A stretch of 64,000 nucleotides of DNA from the NCBI RefSeq assembly GCF_002797495.1, contig NZ_PGEZ01000001.1, forward strand, positions 2,232,001 to 2,296,000. Direction: 5' to 3'. This document shows positions 25,476 through 34,379 of this stretch, in pieces; positions within the stretch are counted from its first letter, which is position 1, and each line of letters opens with the position of its first letter. Made by a program: the position numbers and the translations under genes. Under the pieces are notes generated by a model. It did no database searches and had not been told where the DNA came from. It saw nothing but the letters and a program-made list of their open reading frames with translations. This DNA is from Mumia flava (lineage in GTDB: Bacteria; Actinomycetota; Actinomycetes; Propionibacteriales; Nocardioidaceae).

Positions 25476-26918
25476 TCACGCCGACGCGTCGGCGTCCTCG
25501 ATCTCGTCGGGAGCGCCGAGCCTTCCGGGCAGGCGGAGCCGCATCACGGTGCCGCCCGACGACCCGCGAGCCGCGCTCACCTCGCCGTGGTGGCGGGTGG
25601 CGGCCTGCGCCACGATCGCGAGTCCCAGGCCCGAGCCGGGCATCCGGCGGGCCTCGCGGGAGCGGTAGAACCGGTCGAAGACGTGCGGAAGGTCCTCGTC
25701 GCTGATCCCGGGCCCGTTGTCCGCGACGGTCAGCACGCCGTCGTGCAGGCGGACCGTGACGACGTCGAGCGGCGGCGACCACTTGGCGGCGTTGTCGAGC
25801 AGGTTCGTCACCGCGCGCTCGATGGAGCCCCACTCCCCGACCATGGTCCAGGGCTCGGTCCGCACGTCGAACTCCAGGCCGGGCGCACGCCGCTGGACGC
25901 GCTCCACCGCCGTCGCGACGACCTCGGCGAGGTCGAGCGGCTCGGCCGACGGCGGCGCGCTGTCGCGGGCGAGCTCGACGAGGTCGCCGACGAGGGTGGT
26001 CAGCTCGTCGAGCTGGGCGCGTACGTCGTCGATCAGCTCGCGCCGCGCCTCCGGCGCCATCCCGCCACGCGTCTCGGCCTGCCCGAGCAGCTCGATGTTG
26101 GTCTTGAGGCTGGTCAGCGGGGTCCGCAGCTCGTGGCCGGCGTCGGCGACGAGCTGCCGCTGCCGGTCCTGGGAGGCGCTGAGCGCGGCCATCATCTGGT
26201 TGTACGCGATCGTGAGTCGGGCCAGGTCGTCGCTGCCGCGGACCTCGATCGGCCTGAGCTGCTCGGTCACCGCCACCTGCTCGACCGCGTACGTGAGCCG
26301 TCGGACGGGCCGCAGGCCGCTCGAGGCGACGACCGAGCCGAGCAGACCGGCGACGAGCACGCCGAAGATGCTCACGCCCCACAGGATCGCCTGGAGCCGG
26401 TCGAGCGCGGACTGCATGCTCGACATCGACTGCGCGATGACCAGGGCGGAGTCGGCGCCGGCGCTCACGCTGACCACGCGGTACGGGGTGCCGTCGAGCT
26501 CGACCGTCCGGAACGAGGACGAGCCGGCTCCCTGGGCGACGGCCTGCTCCGCCGGCCCGACGAATGCGACCGGCTCGGGGTAGACGCGGCCGTTCTGGAT
26601 GACGGCGAGCTTGACGTCGGCGGCGACGAGCGCCGACGGCGGCAGCCCGCGGATGACCAGCTCGGTCGCGATCCCGGCCTCGACCGCCGACCCGGCGCGC
26701 CGCAGGAGGTTCTCGTCGAGGCTCGACTCGAACTCCGCTCGGACGCTGACGAACACGATCGCGCTCACGAAGGCCAGCACGACGCCGACGGCGACGGTCG
26801 TCAGCAGCGAGATCCGGGCCGCGAGCGAGAGCCGGCGGTGCAACGGCACCTTCGGCTTCGGCGTCACGGGGTCACGCGGCTCCGCGACACCGGTCTCGGG
26901 TGCCGTCGACTGCGTCAC
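25476..26918 (-). CDS. MprB-like sensor histidine kinase
   Basis: This 480-residue membrane kinase has transmembrane segments near residues 35-58 and 180-200 flanking an extracytoplasmic domain, and HAMP around [16 protein letters not shown]. The H-box is [20 protein letters not shown] (phospho-His), the N-box [15 protein letters not shown], with G boxes [12 protein letters not shown] and [11 protein letters not shown]. The H-box closely resembles MprB. Its GTG start overlaps the response regulator stop by 4 bases (GTGA). With the regulator and downstream protease it forms an envelope-stress type operon. Confidence 0.9.
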   Translation of the reverse strand: MTQSTAPETGVAEPRDPVTPKPKVPLHRRLSLAARISLLTTVAVGVVLAFVSAIVFVSVRAEFESSLDENLLRRAGSAVEAGIATELVIRGLPPSALVAADVKLAVIQNGRVYPEPVAFVGPAEQAVAQGAGSSSFRTVELDGTPYRVVSVSAGADSALVIAQSMSSMQSALDRLQAILWGVSIFGVLVAGLLGSVVASSGLRPVRRLTYAVEQVAVTEQLRPIEVRGSDDLARLTIAYNQMMAALSASQDRQRQLVADAGHELRTPLTSLKTNIELLGQAETRGGMAPEARRELIDDVRAQLDELTTLVGDLVELARDSAPPSAEPLDLAEVVATAVERVQRRAPGLEFDVRTEPWTMVGEWGSIERAVTNLLDNAAKWSPPLDVVTVRLHDGVLTVADNGPGISDEDLPHVFDRFYRSREARRMPGSGLGLAIVAQAATRHHGEVSAARGSSGGTVMRLRLPGRLGAPDEIEDADASA

Positions 26919-27610
26919 GGCGCCGACTCACGCAGCACGTAGCCGACACCGCGCACGGTGTGCAGCAGACGCGGCTCGCCCTCGGACTCGAGCTTGCGGC
27001 GGACGTACCCGACGTAGACCTCGAGGGAGTTCGCGGTGGTGGGGAAATCGAATCCCCAGACCTCCTCGAGGATGAACGAGCGTTCGAGGACGCGCTTCGG
27101 ACGCTCCATGAACAGCTCGAGCAGAGCGAACTCGGTCCGGGTCAGCGAGATCGAGCGGTCGCCCCGGGTGACCTCGCGGGTCGCGGTGTTCATCGTCAGG
27201 TCGGCGAAGGTGAGGACGACCTCCTCGTCGTCCTCGAGCCGCCGGCTGCGCTCGGCACGGCGCAGGAGGGCGCGCAGCCGGGCGAGCAGCTCCTCGAGCG
27301 CGAACGGCTTGGTGACGTAGTCGTCCGCGCCGGCATCGAGTCCGTCGACGCGGTCGCCGACGGCGTCGCGGGCGGTGAGGACGAGGATCGGGACCTGGTT
27401 GCCGGCGGCGCGCAGCGCGCGCGTCGCCTCGAGGCCGTCCAGGCGCGGCATCATGACGTCCATCACGACCGCGTCGGGATCCACCAGCGGGACCCGGGCG
27501 AGGGCCTCGGCACCGTCGGCGGCGACGTCGACGGAGTAGCCGTTGAACTCCAGGGACCGCCGCAGCGAGTCGCGTACGGCCCGGTCGTCGTCCACCACGA
27601 GGATGCGCAT
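26915..27610 (-). CDS. MprA-like OmpR-family response regulator
   Basis: This 231-residue regulator has a receiver domain ([16 protein letters not shown], phospho-acceptor in [28 protein letters not shown]) and a C-terminal winged-helix DNA-binding domain ([48 protein letters not shown]). It is the first gene of the regulator-kinase-protease operon. The start at ATG 27610 begins the canonical MRILVVDDD; an upstream extension in the frame is not conserved-looking. In mycobacteria MprA activates pepD and its own operon, and the same wiring is likely here. Confidence 0.9.
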   Translation of the reverse strand: MRILVVDDDRAVRDSLRRSLEFNGYSVDVAADGAEALARVPLVDPDAVVMDVMMPRLDGLEATRALRAAGNQVPILVLTARDAVGDRVDGLDAGADDYVTKPFALEELLARLRALLRRAERSRRLEDDEEVVLTFADLTMNTATREVTRGDRSISLTRTEFALLELFMERPKRVLERSFILEEVWGFDFPTTANSLEVYVGYVRRKLESEGEPRLLHTVRGVGYVLRESAP

Positions 27611-27667
27611 GGGCCTAGCCTGCCAGCAACGGGCTGACAAGAACCTGAAGATCTCCCACGGATCGCC

Positions 27668-28552
27668 TCAGGATGCAGCGGCGGCGGGCCCGGACAGCAG
27701 CTGCTCGGCGGCCATCGCGGCCCGGGCGCCGTACCCTCCGCCGAACAGTGCCGCGTGCACCAGCAGCGGGTGCAGCTGGTGGAGCGCGACCCGGTCCTGC
27801 CACCCGTCGGCGAGCGGCGCCGCCTCGTCGTAGGCGTCGAGGATCCGCTGGAGGTGCTGCACGCCGAACAGCGCGAGCATCGCGAGGTCGGTCTCGCGGT
27901 GACCGCCCTGGGCGGCCGGGTCGATCAGGTGGACCGTGTCGTCGGTGCCCCACACCACGTTGCCCGACCAGAGGTCACCGTGGATCCGTGCCGGCGGCTC
28001 CGCAGGGCCGGCCAGGTCGGTGATCGACGCGGCGACGTCCTCGATCGGGCGGGCCTGCTCGGGCGTGACGGCCCCGCGGTCGACCGCGACCTTGAGGTAC
28101 GGGAGGACGCGCCGCGTCGCATAGAACTCGGGCCACGTGTCGGCGGTGCCCGCAGGCAGCGGCGCGAGGCCGATCCATCCGTCACCGGTGTGACCGAACG
28201 ACTCGGCGCCGGCGGCGTGGGTGACGGCGAGCGCGCGCCCGAACGCCTCGGCGGAGTCCTGCGTGGCCTTGCCGGGCTCCGCCCAGGTCACGATGATGCA
28301 GTCCTCGGAGACCCCCAGGACCTCAGGGACGGCCGCCCCACCGGGCACGGACAGCCAGCGGAGGCCGTCCGCCTCGAAGGCGTAGAAGCCGGCCGGCGGG
28401 TTCGGGCGGGTCTTCATCACGGCACTGCGGCCGTCGGTCAGGCGCAGGCGGGTCGCCGTGTTGGTGTCGCCGCCCGCGACCGGTGTGGTGGCGACGACGC
28501 TGGCGTCGAGCAGCGCCTCGGCCTTCGCCGCGATCCCCGCCATCCGTGCCAT
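27668..28552 (-). CDS. Fructosamine kinase family protein
   Basis: This 294-residue aminoglycoside-phosphotransferase-fold kinase of the fructosamine-3-kinase family would phosphorylate Amadori products (glycated amines) so that they fall apart. Visible features are VAGGDTNTATRLRL at the glycine loop, AVMKTRPNPPAGFYAFEADGLRWL, the catalytic IHGDLWSGNVVWG and the metal-binding LIDPAAQGGHRETDLAML. The length matches the bacterial family. The following phosphatase gene on the same strand lies upstream of it, and the two may be co-transcribed. Confidence 0.85.
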   Translation of the reverse strand: MARMAGIAAKAEALLDASVVATTPVAGGDTNTATRLRLTDGRSAVMKTRPNPPAGFYAFEADGLRWLSVPGGAAVPEVLGVSEDCIIVTWAEPGKATQDSAEAFGRALAVTHAAGAESFGHTGDGWIGLAPLPAGTADTWPEFYATRRVLPYLKVAVDRGAVTPEQARPIEDVAASITDLAGPAEPPARIHGDLWSGNVVWGTDDTVHLIDPAAQGGHRETDLAMLALFGVQHLQRILDAYDEAAPLADGWQDRVALHQLHPLLVHAALFGGGYGARAAMAAEQLLSGPAAAAS

Positions 28553-28627
28553 GGGGCGACGTTACACAGGATCGCGGCGGCCCGCTCGGGCGTCGCGGCG
28601 GTACGCCCGCGGATCGCGCCGACGTGG

Positions 28628-29140
28628 TCAGCCGCGGCGTTCGTCGCGCAGCGCGGCGGTCGACTCCACGATCGCGTCCGTCGTGCGCTCGACCATCCGG
28701 AGCACCTGCTCGAAGCCGGCCGGACCGCCGTACCAGGGATCGGGCACCTCGTCGTCGGTCGGTCCCGCGTCCGGGTCGAACGAGCGGAACATCCGCACCT
28801 TCGTACGGTCCGCGTCCGTCGGTGCCAGGGCCACGACGTCGTCGTAGTTGCTCCGGTCCATGGTCAGGATCAGGTCGTGGTCCTGGAACCAGTCGGGCCG
28901 GATCGTACGAGCGCGGTGGCGGCTCGGGTCGTACCCGTGGGCGCTGAGCTCCCGCGCGGCACGTTCGTCCATCGGCTCGCCGACGTGCCAGTCGCCGGTG
29001 CCGCCGGATCCGACCTCGACCGCGTCGGCGAGACCGGCGTCCGCGAGCTTCGCCTCGAGCACCACGTCGGCCATGGGGGATCGGCAGATGTTGCCGAGGC
29101 AGATCAGAGCGATCCGCAGCGGCCCGTCGGTCGTCGTCAT
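28628..29140 (-). CDS. Low-molecular-weight protein tyrosine phosphatase
   Basis: This 170-residue LMW-PTP has the signature CLGNICRS at residues 14-21 (nucleophile Cys14, Arg20) near the N terminus and the general acid in DPWYGG near residue 133. It dephosphorylates phosphotyrosine proteins and resembles PtpA-type enzymes. The start at ATG 29140 gives a normal N terminus; longer frames upstream are not family-like. Cellular targets cannot be told from sequence. Confidence 0.9.
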   Translation of the reverse strand: MTTTDGPLRIALICLGNICRSPMADVVLEAKLADAGLADAVEVGSGGTGDWHVGEPMDERAARELSAHGYDPSRHRARTIRPDWFQDHDLILTMDRSNYDDVVALAPTDADRTKVRMFRSFDPDAGPTDDEVPDPWYGGPAGFEQVLRMVERTTDAIVESTAALRDERRG

Positions 29141-29265
29141 GCGATCACCGTACGGGGCGGTCGCGTGCGGACCGGACCGTTCGGGGTCCCGGCGCGCGTC
29201 GTACGGCAGGGTCTGGGTGCGGTCGTACCGCATGAGCGGGCGCGGTGGTGTGGGGCTGACGAGCC

Positions 29266-29345
29266 TCTCGACATTCCCGCGTGTCTCGACATTCCCGTCG
29301 CTCCAGCCACGGCAATGTCGAGATCCACCGAGACGTCGAGACTCA
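29266..29345. repeat. Family D: TCTCGACATTCCCG repeats with inverted copy
   Basis: TCTCGACATTCCCG occurs at 29266-29279 and 29284-29297, and AATGTCGAGA at 29314-29323 is an inverted partial copy. They sit in the gap between the phosphatase and the holin-like gene and may fold into a hairpin. Confidence 0.65.
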
Positions 29346-29374
29346 CGTCCGCCTTCGGTGGCGGTGCGGACCGC

Positions 29375-29761
29375 TCAGTCCACGTCGACGAAGAGCTTCA
29401 GAGCCATGTTCACGAGCGAGATGACGATCGAGCCCCAGAGCGCGACCCAGAAGCCGTTCACGATGAACTCGACCGGCAGCGCCTCGGTGATCCACGCGGT
29501 GAAGAGCAGCAGCAGCGCGTTGATGACGACGAGCAGGATCCCGAGGGTGAGCACGATGAACGGGATCGAGACGAGCTTGAGGATGCGGCCCACGGTCAGG
29601 TTCACGGCGGTGAACACGGCGGCGACGATGAGCAGCGCGCCCGTCTTCTCCCACCCGTCCTGGGCGTTGGTGCCGATCCGGATCCCGCTGAAGATCCAGG
29701 CCGCGACGGCGATCGCGACGGCGTTGCAGAGCCAGGCGAGCACGAACCTCATGCGCACCAT
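29375..29761 (-). CDS. Phage-holin-family (PF04020-like) membrane protein
   Basis: This 128-residue protein has four hydrophobic segments and the pattern FTAVNLTVGRILKLVSIPFIVLT, typical of the small actinobacterial membrane family annotated as phage holin family or DUF360-type. No phage genes are nearby, so the name does not imply a lysis role. Two start codons are possible (29761 and 29752). It is probably co-transcribed with the EamA transporter, which ends only 15 bases upstream on the same strand. Confidence 0.75.
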   Translation of the reverse strand: MVRMRFVLAWLCNAVAIAVAAWIFSGIRIGTNAQDGWEKTGALLIVAAVFTAVNLTVGRILKLVSIPFIVLTLGILLVVINALLLLFTAWITEALPVEFIVNGFWVALWGSIVISLVNMALKLFVDVD

Positions 29762-29776
29762 CCAAGCAGGTCGCGA

Positions 29777-30736
29777 TCAGCCGCCGACCTCGGGTACGGC
29801 GGGGGTCGGCGCGGGTCGTGCGGTCTGCGCGATCAGGATGCCGACGATCACCAGCAGACCACCGAACACCTGGAGCGCATCGAGCGACTCCCCGAACCAC
29901 ACCCACCCGAGCGCCGCTGCTCCCACGGGCTCGAGCGTCGCGACCATCGTGACCACGGTCGCCGGGAGGTGCTGCAGCGCCGCGAGCTCGAGGAAGAACG
30001 GCGTCAGCGACCCGAGCACGACGATCCAGGCGAGCACGGCCCACAGCGGCACCGTGATCCCGGACAGCGCGCCGAGCAGGTCGGCGTCGGCGCCGAGCCC
30101 GACGCCGGAGAGGTTCCACACGGGCGCGACGAGGTTCATCGCGAGCCCCGCGAACACGAACGCCCACAGCATCACGCGGACCGGGTCGGAGTCGTGCACG
30201 CCGTACTCGCCGACGAGGAAGTAGACCGAGAAGCACACCGCCGCCCCGAGGCCGGCGAGCATCCCGATCCCGTCGAACGCGAGCCCGGTAGCGATCTGCG
30301 CGACCAGCGCGAGCCCCGTGAGGGAGAACGCGACCGCGAGCCACATCGTGCGCTTCACGTCCTGCTTCTGCACGAACTTCGCCCAGAGCACCACGAGCAC
30401 GGGAGCCAGGTACTCGAGGAGGAGCGCCATCCCGACGGGGATCCGGTCGATGGCGATGTTGTACGTCCACTGCACGCCGGCGACTCCGACCACCCCGAGC
30501 ACCACCAGCATGAGGAGCTCCCGGCCGCGGGGGATCCGGAAGGCCCGACGGTCGAAGAACAGCACCACGAGCGCGAGGACGGCGGCCGACCCGGTCGTAC
30601 GGAGGGTCGTGAGCAGGGCCGGATCGACACCCGCACGCAGCGCGACCCGCGAGACGCCGGCGTTGACGATGAAGAACAGCGCCCCGGCGACGACCAGGGC
30701 GTAGCCGATCCCCGGCGAGGAGTGCGTGCGAGCCAC
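29777..30736 (-). CDS. EamA/DMT-superfamily transporter
   Basis: This 319-residue membrane protein has about ten transmembrane helices arranged as two EamA repeats: VVAGALFFIVNAGVSRVAL near the start, YLAPVLVVLWAKF closing the first half, and LEPVGAAALGWVWFGESLD in the second. Members export amino acids, nucleosides or other metabolites; the substrate is unknown. The GTG start faces the divergent aminotransferase gene 35 bases away, so the two promoters overlap. Confidence 0.87.
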   Translation of the reverse strand: MARTHSSPGIGYALVVAGALFFIVNAGVSRVALRAGVDPALLTTLRTTGSAAVLALVVLFFDRRAFRIPRGRELLMLVVLGVVGVAGVQWTYNIAIDRIPVGMALLLEYLAPVLVVLWAKFVQKQDVKRTMWLAVAFSLTGLALVAQIATGLAFDGIGMLAGLGAAVCFSVYFLVGEYGVHDSDPVRVMLWAFVFAGLAMNLVAPVWNLSGVGLGADADLLGALSGITVPLWAVLAWIVVLGSLTPFFLELAALQHLPATVVTMVATLEPVGAAALGWVWFGESLDALQVFGGLLVIVGILIAQTARPAPTPAVPEVGG

Positions 30737-30758
30737 GCTGGCGATGCTCTCACGGGGT

Positions 30759-30770
30759 TAGGGTGCGGCC
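30759..30770 (+). promoter_or_regulatory. -10 box for a leaderless aminotransferase mRNA
   Basis: TAGGGT (30759-30764) lies 6 bases before the ATG at 30771. This is the spacing expected if transcription starts on the A of the ATG; no Shine-Dalgarno is present. Confidence 0.5.
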
Positions 30771-31847
30771 ATGGGTGAGCCTCGGATCCGTGACGCGCTC
30801 GATCAGGTTCCCGAGTACCGTGCGGGGAAACCCCCCGCACCCGGCTCGGGCCCCTCGTACAAGCTGTCGAGCAACGAGAACCCGTACGGCATGCTCCCGC
30901 GTGCCGAGGAGGCCGTGCGGGAGGCCGCGACGCGGGTCCACCGCTACCCCGACATGGGGGCGCGCCTGCTGTACGAGGCGCTCGCGCAGCGGCACGGCGT
31001 CGCGCCGGAGCGGCTGGCTGCGGCGACCGGCTCCGTGGCGGTGCTCTACCACCTGTTGCAGGCGGTCTGCGAGCCCGGCGACGAGGTCGTGTACGCATGG
31101 CGGTCGTTCGAGGCCTACCCGATCGCGGTGCGTCTCGTCGGCGCGACGCCGGTCGAGGTGCCCGTGACGCCGACGGCGGAGCACGACCTGGAGGCGATGG
31201 CGGACGCGATCAGCCCCCGCACCCGCGTGGTCGTCCTCTGCACCCCCAACAACCCGACCGGCCCGGCGATCAGTGGTGCCGACGTGCTGGCGTTCGTCCG
31301 GCGTGTGCCCGCGGACGTGCTGGTGGTCGTCGACGAGGCGTACGTGGAGTTCGTCCGGCCCGCGGTCGACACCGCGCGCGGGGGCGCGCTGCCGATCGTC
31401 GCGGACCACGACAACGTGGTCGTGCTGCGGACGTTCTCCAAGGCGTACGGGCTGGCGGGCCTGCGCGTCGGGTACGCGGTGGCGCCCGAGAGGATCGCGA
31501 GCGCGGTCCGCAAGGTCGCGCTGCCGTTCGGCGTCAGCGACCTCGCGCAGGTGGCTGCGGTGGCGTCGCTCGACGACGAGGACGTGATGCGCGAACGCGT
31601 CGAGCACCTCGTCTCCGAGCGCACCCGTGTGCTGGCCGGGCTGCGGGCGGCGGGGTGGTTCGTGCCGGACTCGCAGGCGAACTTCGTGTGGCTGCCGACC
31701 GGGGCGGAGACCATGGACGTGGCCGCTGCGTTCGAGCAGCGGGGTGTGTCGGTGCGGCCGTTCCCCGGGGACGGGATCCGGGTCACGATCGGCGAGGACG
31801 AGGCGAACGACCTCGTGCTCGAGGTGGCGCGCGGTCTCAGCCGCTGA
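30771..31847 (+). CDS. Histidinol-phosphate/aromatic aminotransferase (class I/II, PLP)
   Basis: This 358-residue aminotransferase of the HisC/Pat group has LSSNENPYGMLPRAEEAV, CTPNNPTGPAISGADV and VVDEAYVEFVRP. The PLP lysine is in RTFSKAYGLAGLRVGYAVAP and the substrate carboxylate arginine is near GDGIRVTIG. It could act in histidine synthesis or as the aromatic aminotransferase Pat. It is not in a his operon here, which favours the aromatic role. Its last 11 bases overlap a convergent small gene. Confidence 0.87.
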   Translation: MGEPRIRDALDQVPEYRAGKPPAPGSGPSYKLSSNENPYGMLPRAEEAVREAATRVHRYPDMGARLLYEALAQRHGVAPERLAAATGSVAVLYHLLQAVCEPGDEVVYAWRSFEAYPIAVRLVGATPVEVPVTPTAEHDLEAMADAISPRTRVVVLCTPNNPTGPAISGADVLAFVRRVPADVLVVVDEAYVEFVRPAVDTARGGALPIVADHDNVVVLRTFSKAYGLAGLRVGYAVAPERIASAVRKVALPFGVSDLAQVAAVASLDDEDVMRERVEHLVSERTRVLAGLRAAGWFVPDSQANFVWLPTGAETMDVAAAFEQRGVSVRPFPGDGIRVTIGEDEANDLVLEVARGLSR

Positions 31848-32007
31848 GGGTGCGCTCGCCGTCGAGACGCCGCTCGATCGCGTCGAGCTGGTCGCGGACG
31901 CAGTGCGCGCAGGTCATCCGGGTGAGCGGCCCGACCCGTTCGTACGCCCAGGTGGCCCGGTCGGGAGCTGATTCGGCGCGGCGGTGGCAGACGATGCAGG
32001 AGTCCAT
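31837..32007 (-). CDS. Small two-CxxC (zinc-knuckle-like) protein
   Basis: This is a 56-residue frame starting MDSCIVCHRRAE, with a second CAHC at residues 33-36. The CxxC(H)...CxxC spacing suggests a treble-clef or zinc-ribbon-like knuckle. GAAGGAG sits just before the ATG at 32007. Its 3' end overlaps the convergent aminotransferase by 11 bases. I do not recognise the family; the paired cysteines and ribosome-binding site are the evidence that it is real. Confidence 0.6.
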   Translation of the reverse strand: MDSCIVCHRRAESAPDRATWAYERVGPLTRMTCAHCVRDQLDAIERRLDGERTLSG

Positions 32008-32084
32008 GCTCCTTCGTACGCGCCGCCGGTTGCGGACGCGTACGCGCAGCGCAACGGTTCTGTTGCGCCGTGCCCGCGGGTTGG

Positions 32085-32190
32085 TCGGCTCTCGATCACT
32101 CGCTTCGCTCGCGCCTCGAGCATCGGTCGTTCGGGGCCGTGCCGTCCCGTTCGTCGAGGCCGAGCGGAGCGAGGATCGAGACGCCCTACG
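32085..32190. repeat. REP-like repeat family A, locus 3 (inverted pair)
   Basis: CTCTCGATCACTCGCTTCGC leading into TCGCGCCTCGAG (32089-32120) and the opposite-orientation GTCGAGGCCGAGCGGAGC leading into GAGGATCGAGAC (32154-32187) flank about 30 bases. The pair lies just 3' of the phosphofructokinase gene. Confidence 0.8.
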
Positions 32191-33505
32191 CCATGTCGAT
32201 CGGCTGCGCGGTCGACTCGAGGACGGAGAGCCACAGATCCCCGTCCGGGGCGACGGAGTGCCGCCGCTCGATCACGAGCGGGATCGGCACGTGCACGAAC
32301 CGGTGGCGCCGACGGCCGACGACCATGTCCGTGCGGCCGGCCATCGCGGCGTGCACCGCGGTCTGCGCGAGCCGGGCGCAGTAGACGGAGTCCGACGCGT
32401 CGGCCGGGACCGCGCGGATCCCGTAGCCGGGCTCGAAGAACTTCAGCGTCAGCTCTTCGCCGCGGGCGGCGAAGTCGGACTCGACCGCACTGCGGATGTA
32501 GGAGGCGATGTCGCCGAGTCGCTGGTTGCCCGAGGCGTCGGTTCGGCCGGTCTCGGGGAGCAGGTCCTGACCCGCGCCCTCGGCGAGCACGATCACGGCG
32601 CTGCCGTCGTCGGCGACGCGCCGTCGCAGCGCCTCGAGCAGGCCGTTCTCTCCGTCGAGCCGGAAGGGCACCTCGGGGATCAGCACGAAGTCGGCGTCGT
32701 GGTTGGCCAGCGCGCTGTAGCAGGCGATGAAGCCGGCATGCCGGCCCATCACCTTGACCAGCCCGACGCCGTTGTGCGCGGACTGCGCCTCGACGTGCGC
32801 CGCGGTGATGCTCTTCGCGGCCTCCGCGAATGCGGTCTGGAAGCCGAAGCTCTGGCCGATGTGCGGGATGTCGTTGTCGATCGTCTTGGGGATGCCGATG
32901 ACGCCGATCGAGAGCCCGCGGCGGTCGACCTCGTTGACGATCACGTGAGCGCCGTGCATCGAGCCGTCGCCGCCGATCACGATCAGCGCGTCGATCCCGA
33001 GCTCCACCAGCCGGTCGACCACGACGGCCGGGTCCTGCGCACCGCGTGACGTGCCGAGGATCGTTCCGCCGCGCTCGTTGATCCCGGCGACGCTGTCCGG
33101 CGTGAGCGCGACGGGCGCCAGCCCGTGGTCGGGGTTGAGCCCGGCGTACCCGTTGCGGAAGCCGGTCACGCGCTCGACGCCGTAGTGGGTGTAGAGCTCG
33201 AGCGTGACCGCGCGGATCACGTCGTTCAGGCCGGGACACAGTCCGCCGCAGGTGACGACGCCGACGTGCATCGTCGTCGGGTCGAAGAAGATGTGCTCCC
33301 GCGGGCCGCCGGTCTCGAACGACGGCCACCGCTCGACGGGCTCGCCGCGCCGCTCGATCAGCGACAGCGTGTCGTCGTAGAGCACCCGGTCGTCCTCGGA
33401 GACGTAGTACTCGTTCGTCTTGCGGCCGGCGACGTAGGAGGACAGCGGGGACTCGTGGCGGGGCTGCCCGAGCGATCGGACCTGCAGGTCGGCGAGGGAG
33501 GTCAC
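32186..33505 (-). CDS. ATP-dependent 6-phosphofructokinase, long (plant/spirochaete-like) clade
   Basis: This 439-residue phosphofructokinase has a long N-terminal extension, VGVVTCGGLCPGLNDVIRA (ATP loop), GFRNGYAGL, IGGDGSMHGA at about residues 177-186, IPKTIDNDIP at 205-214 and KVMGRHAGFIA. The GGDGS glycine marks ATP use, and the lysine before TIDND is the residue usual in the pyrophosphate-type lineage. This glycine/lysine pair is known from ATP-dependent members of the long clade. It catalyses fructose 6-phosphate phosphorylation in glycolysis. The GTG start at 33505 lies 6 bases after a TACGCT -10 box, so the message is likely leaderless. Confidence 0.9.
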   Translation of the reverse strand: MTSLADLQVRSLGQPRHESPLSSYVAGRKTNEYYVSEDDRVLYDDTLSLIERRGEPVERWPSFETGGPREHIFFDPTTMHVGVVTCGGLCPGLNDVIRAVTLELYTHYGVERVTGFRNGYAGLNPDHGLAPVALTPDSVAGINERGGTILGTSRGAQDPAVVVDRLVELGIDALIVIGGDGSMHGAHVIVNEVDRRGLSIGVIGIPKTIDNDIPHIGQSFGFQTAFAEAAKSITAAHVEAQSAHNGVGLVKVMGRHAGFIACYSALANHDADFVLIPEVPFRLDGENGLLEALRRRVADDGSAVIVLAEGAGQDLLPETGRTDASGNQRLGDIASYIRSAVESDFAARGEELTLKFFEPGYGIRAVPADASDSVYCARLAQTAVHAAMAGRTDMVVGRRRHRFVHVPIPLVIERRHSVAPDGDLWLSVLESTAQPIDMA

Positions 33506-33589
33506 CCGACGAGCGTAGGGGCCCGGGCCGGGCGGTGTCGCATCCGTCTCGGCAGGGCACGGTGGGCAGGCCGTCGCGCCGGTCCGCGT

Positions 33590-33692
33590 GTGGTGTTCAT
33601 CACTGCATGGCGATTCTTCGGATGAGTATGCATCTTGCTAATCTAGATCGGAAATTGGTCAGCACTTCGTATTTGTTGTTCGTCAGGAAGAA
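33590..33692 (+). promoter_or_regulatory. AT-rich promoter region of the LysE-type exporter gene
   Basis: This is the most AT-rich stretch outside the mobile region. It holds a palindrome ATCTAGAT, GCTAATCT and TATTTG, and ends in the ribosome-binding site AGGAAGAA directly before the ATG. LysE genes are often controlled by a divergent LysR regulator, but none is encoded here. Confidence 0.4.
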
Positions 33693-34313
33693 ATGGATCT
33701 CTCGCTGCTCTTCGCCTTCGCCGGCCTCTGCGCGCTGCTCGCGCTGACGCCGGGACCCGACACGTTCCTCGTGCTGCGCTTCTCGACCGCCGGGACGCGC
33801 AGCGGGATCGCCGCCGCGCTCGGGTCGACGGTCGGGTCGCTCTGCTGGGCGCTGGCCGTGGCCGCCGGGCTCGCGACGCTGCTCGAGCGTTCGGCGGAGG
33901 CCTACCAGGTGGTGAGGATCGCCGGTGGGCTGTACCTCCTCTGGCTCGGGATCCGCACCCTGCTCCGCCGCGGCGGCGGCCTGCCCGACATCGACGCCGC
34001 CGGTGCGGGCCCGTCGTGGGCGGCCGCGCGAGCAGGATTCTTCTCGAACGTGCTGAACCCGAAGGTCGGCCTGTTCTTCGTCGCCGTGGTGCCGCAGTTC
34101 CTCCCCGGGCATCACGCGTCGATCGGCGCCACCATGCTGCTCGGCTCGATCTTCGCCCTGGTCGGGTTCGTCTACTTCTCGCTGGTCGCGGTGCTGGCCG
34201 GGCGGGCGCTGGAGTGGCTCCGTCGGCCGCGCGTCAGCAAGGCGATCGACCGCGGTACGGCGGGGGTCATCACGGCGTTCGGGATCACCACGATCGCGTC
34301 CGCCGCCCGCTGA
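33693..34313 (+). CDS. LysE/RhtB-family amino acid exporter
   Basis: This 206-residue inner-membrane protein has about five or six transmembrane helices and the family motif LTPGPDTFLVLRFSTAGTRSG near the N terminus. AGFFSNVLNPKVGLFFVAVVPQF lies at mid-length, and ALEWLRRPRVSKAIDRGTAGV is near the end. LysE/RhtB proteins export basic or neutral amino acids such as homoserine and threonine; the substrate is not defined. The promoter and 5' end are AT-rich compared with the surroundings, but the coding region has normal GC. Confidence 0.88.
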   Translation: MDLSLLFAFAGLCALLALTPGPDTFLVLRFSTAGTRSGIAAALGSTVGSLCWALAVAAGLATLLERSAEAYQVVRIAGGLYLLWLGIRTLLRRGGGLPDIDAAGAGPSWAAARAGFFSNVLNPKVGLFFVAVVPQFLPGHHASIGATMLLGSIFALVGFVYFSLVAVLAGRALEWLRRPRVSKAIDRGTAGVITAFGITTIASAAR

Positions 34314-34379
34314 GCGCGCCGGGACCCGGGCACCGCTCCGGATCCGCGCCCCGGCACGGGTGAGCCCGCGAGCGCGCAC

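Noticed and set aside
29375-29761. Evidence for a prophage (holin)
   Set aside because: The protein belongs to a chromosomal membrane family merely named phage holin; no other phage gene is nearby.
27755-30778. A 1007-codon open frame on the plus strand
   Set aside because: It runs antisense through five recognisable genes (fructosamine kinase, phosphatase, holin-like, EamA) and has no motif of its own.
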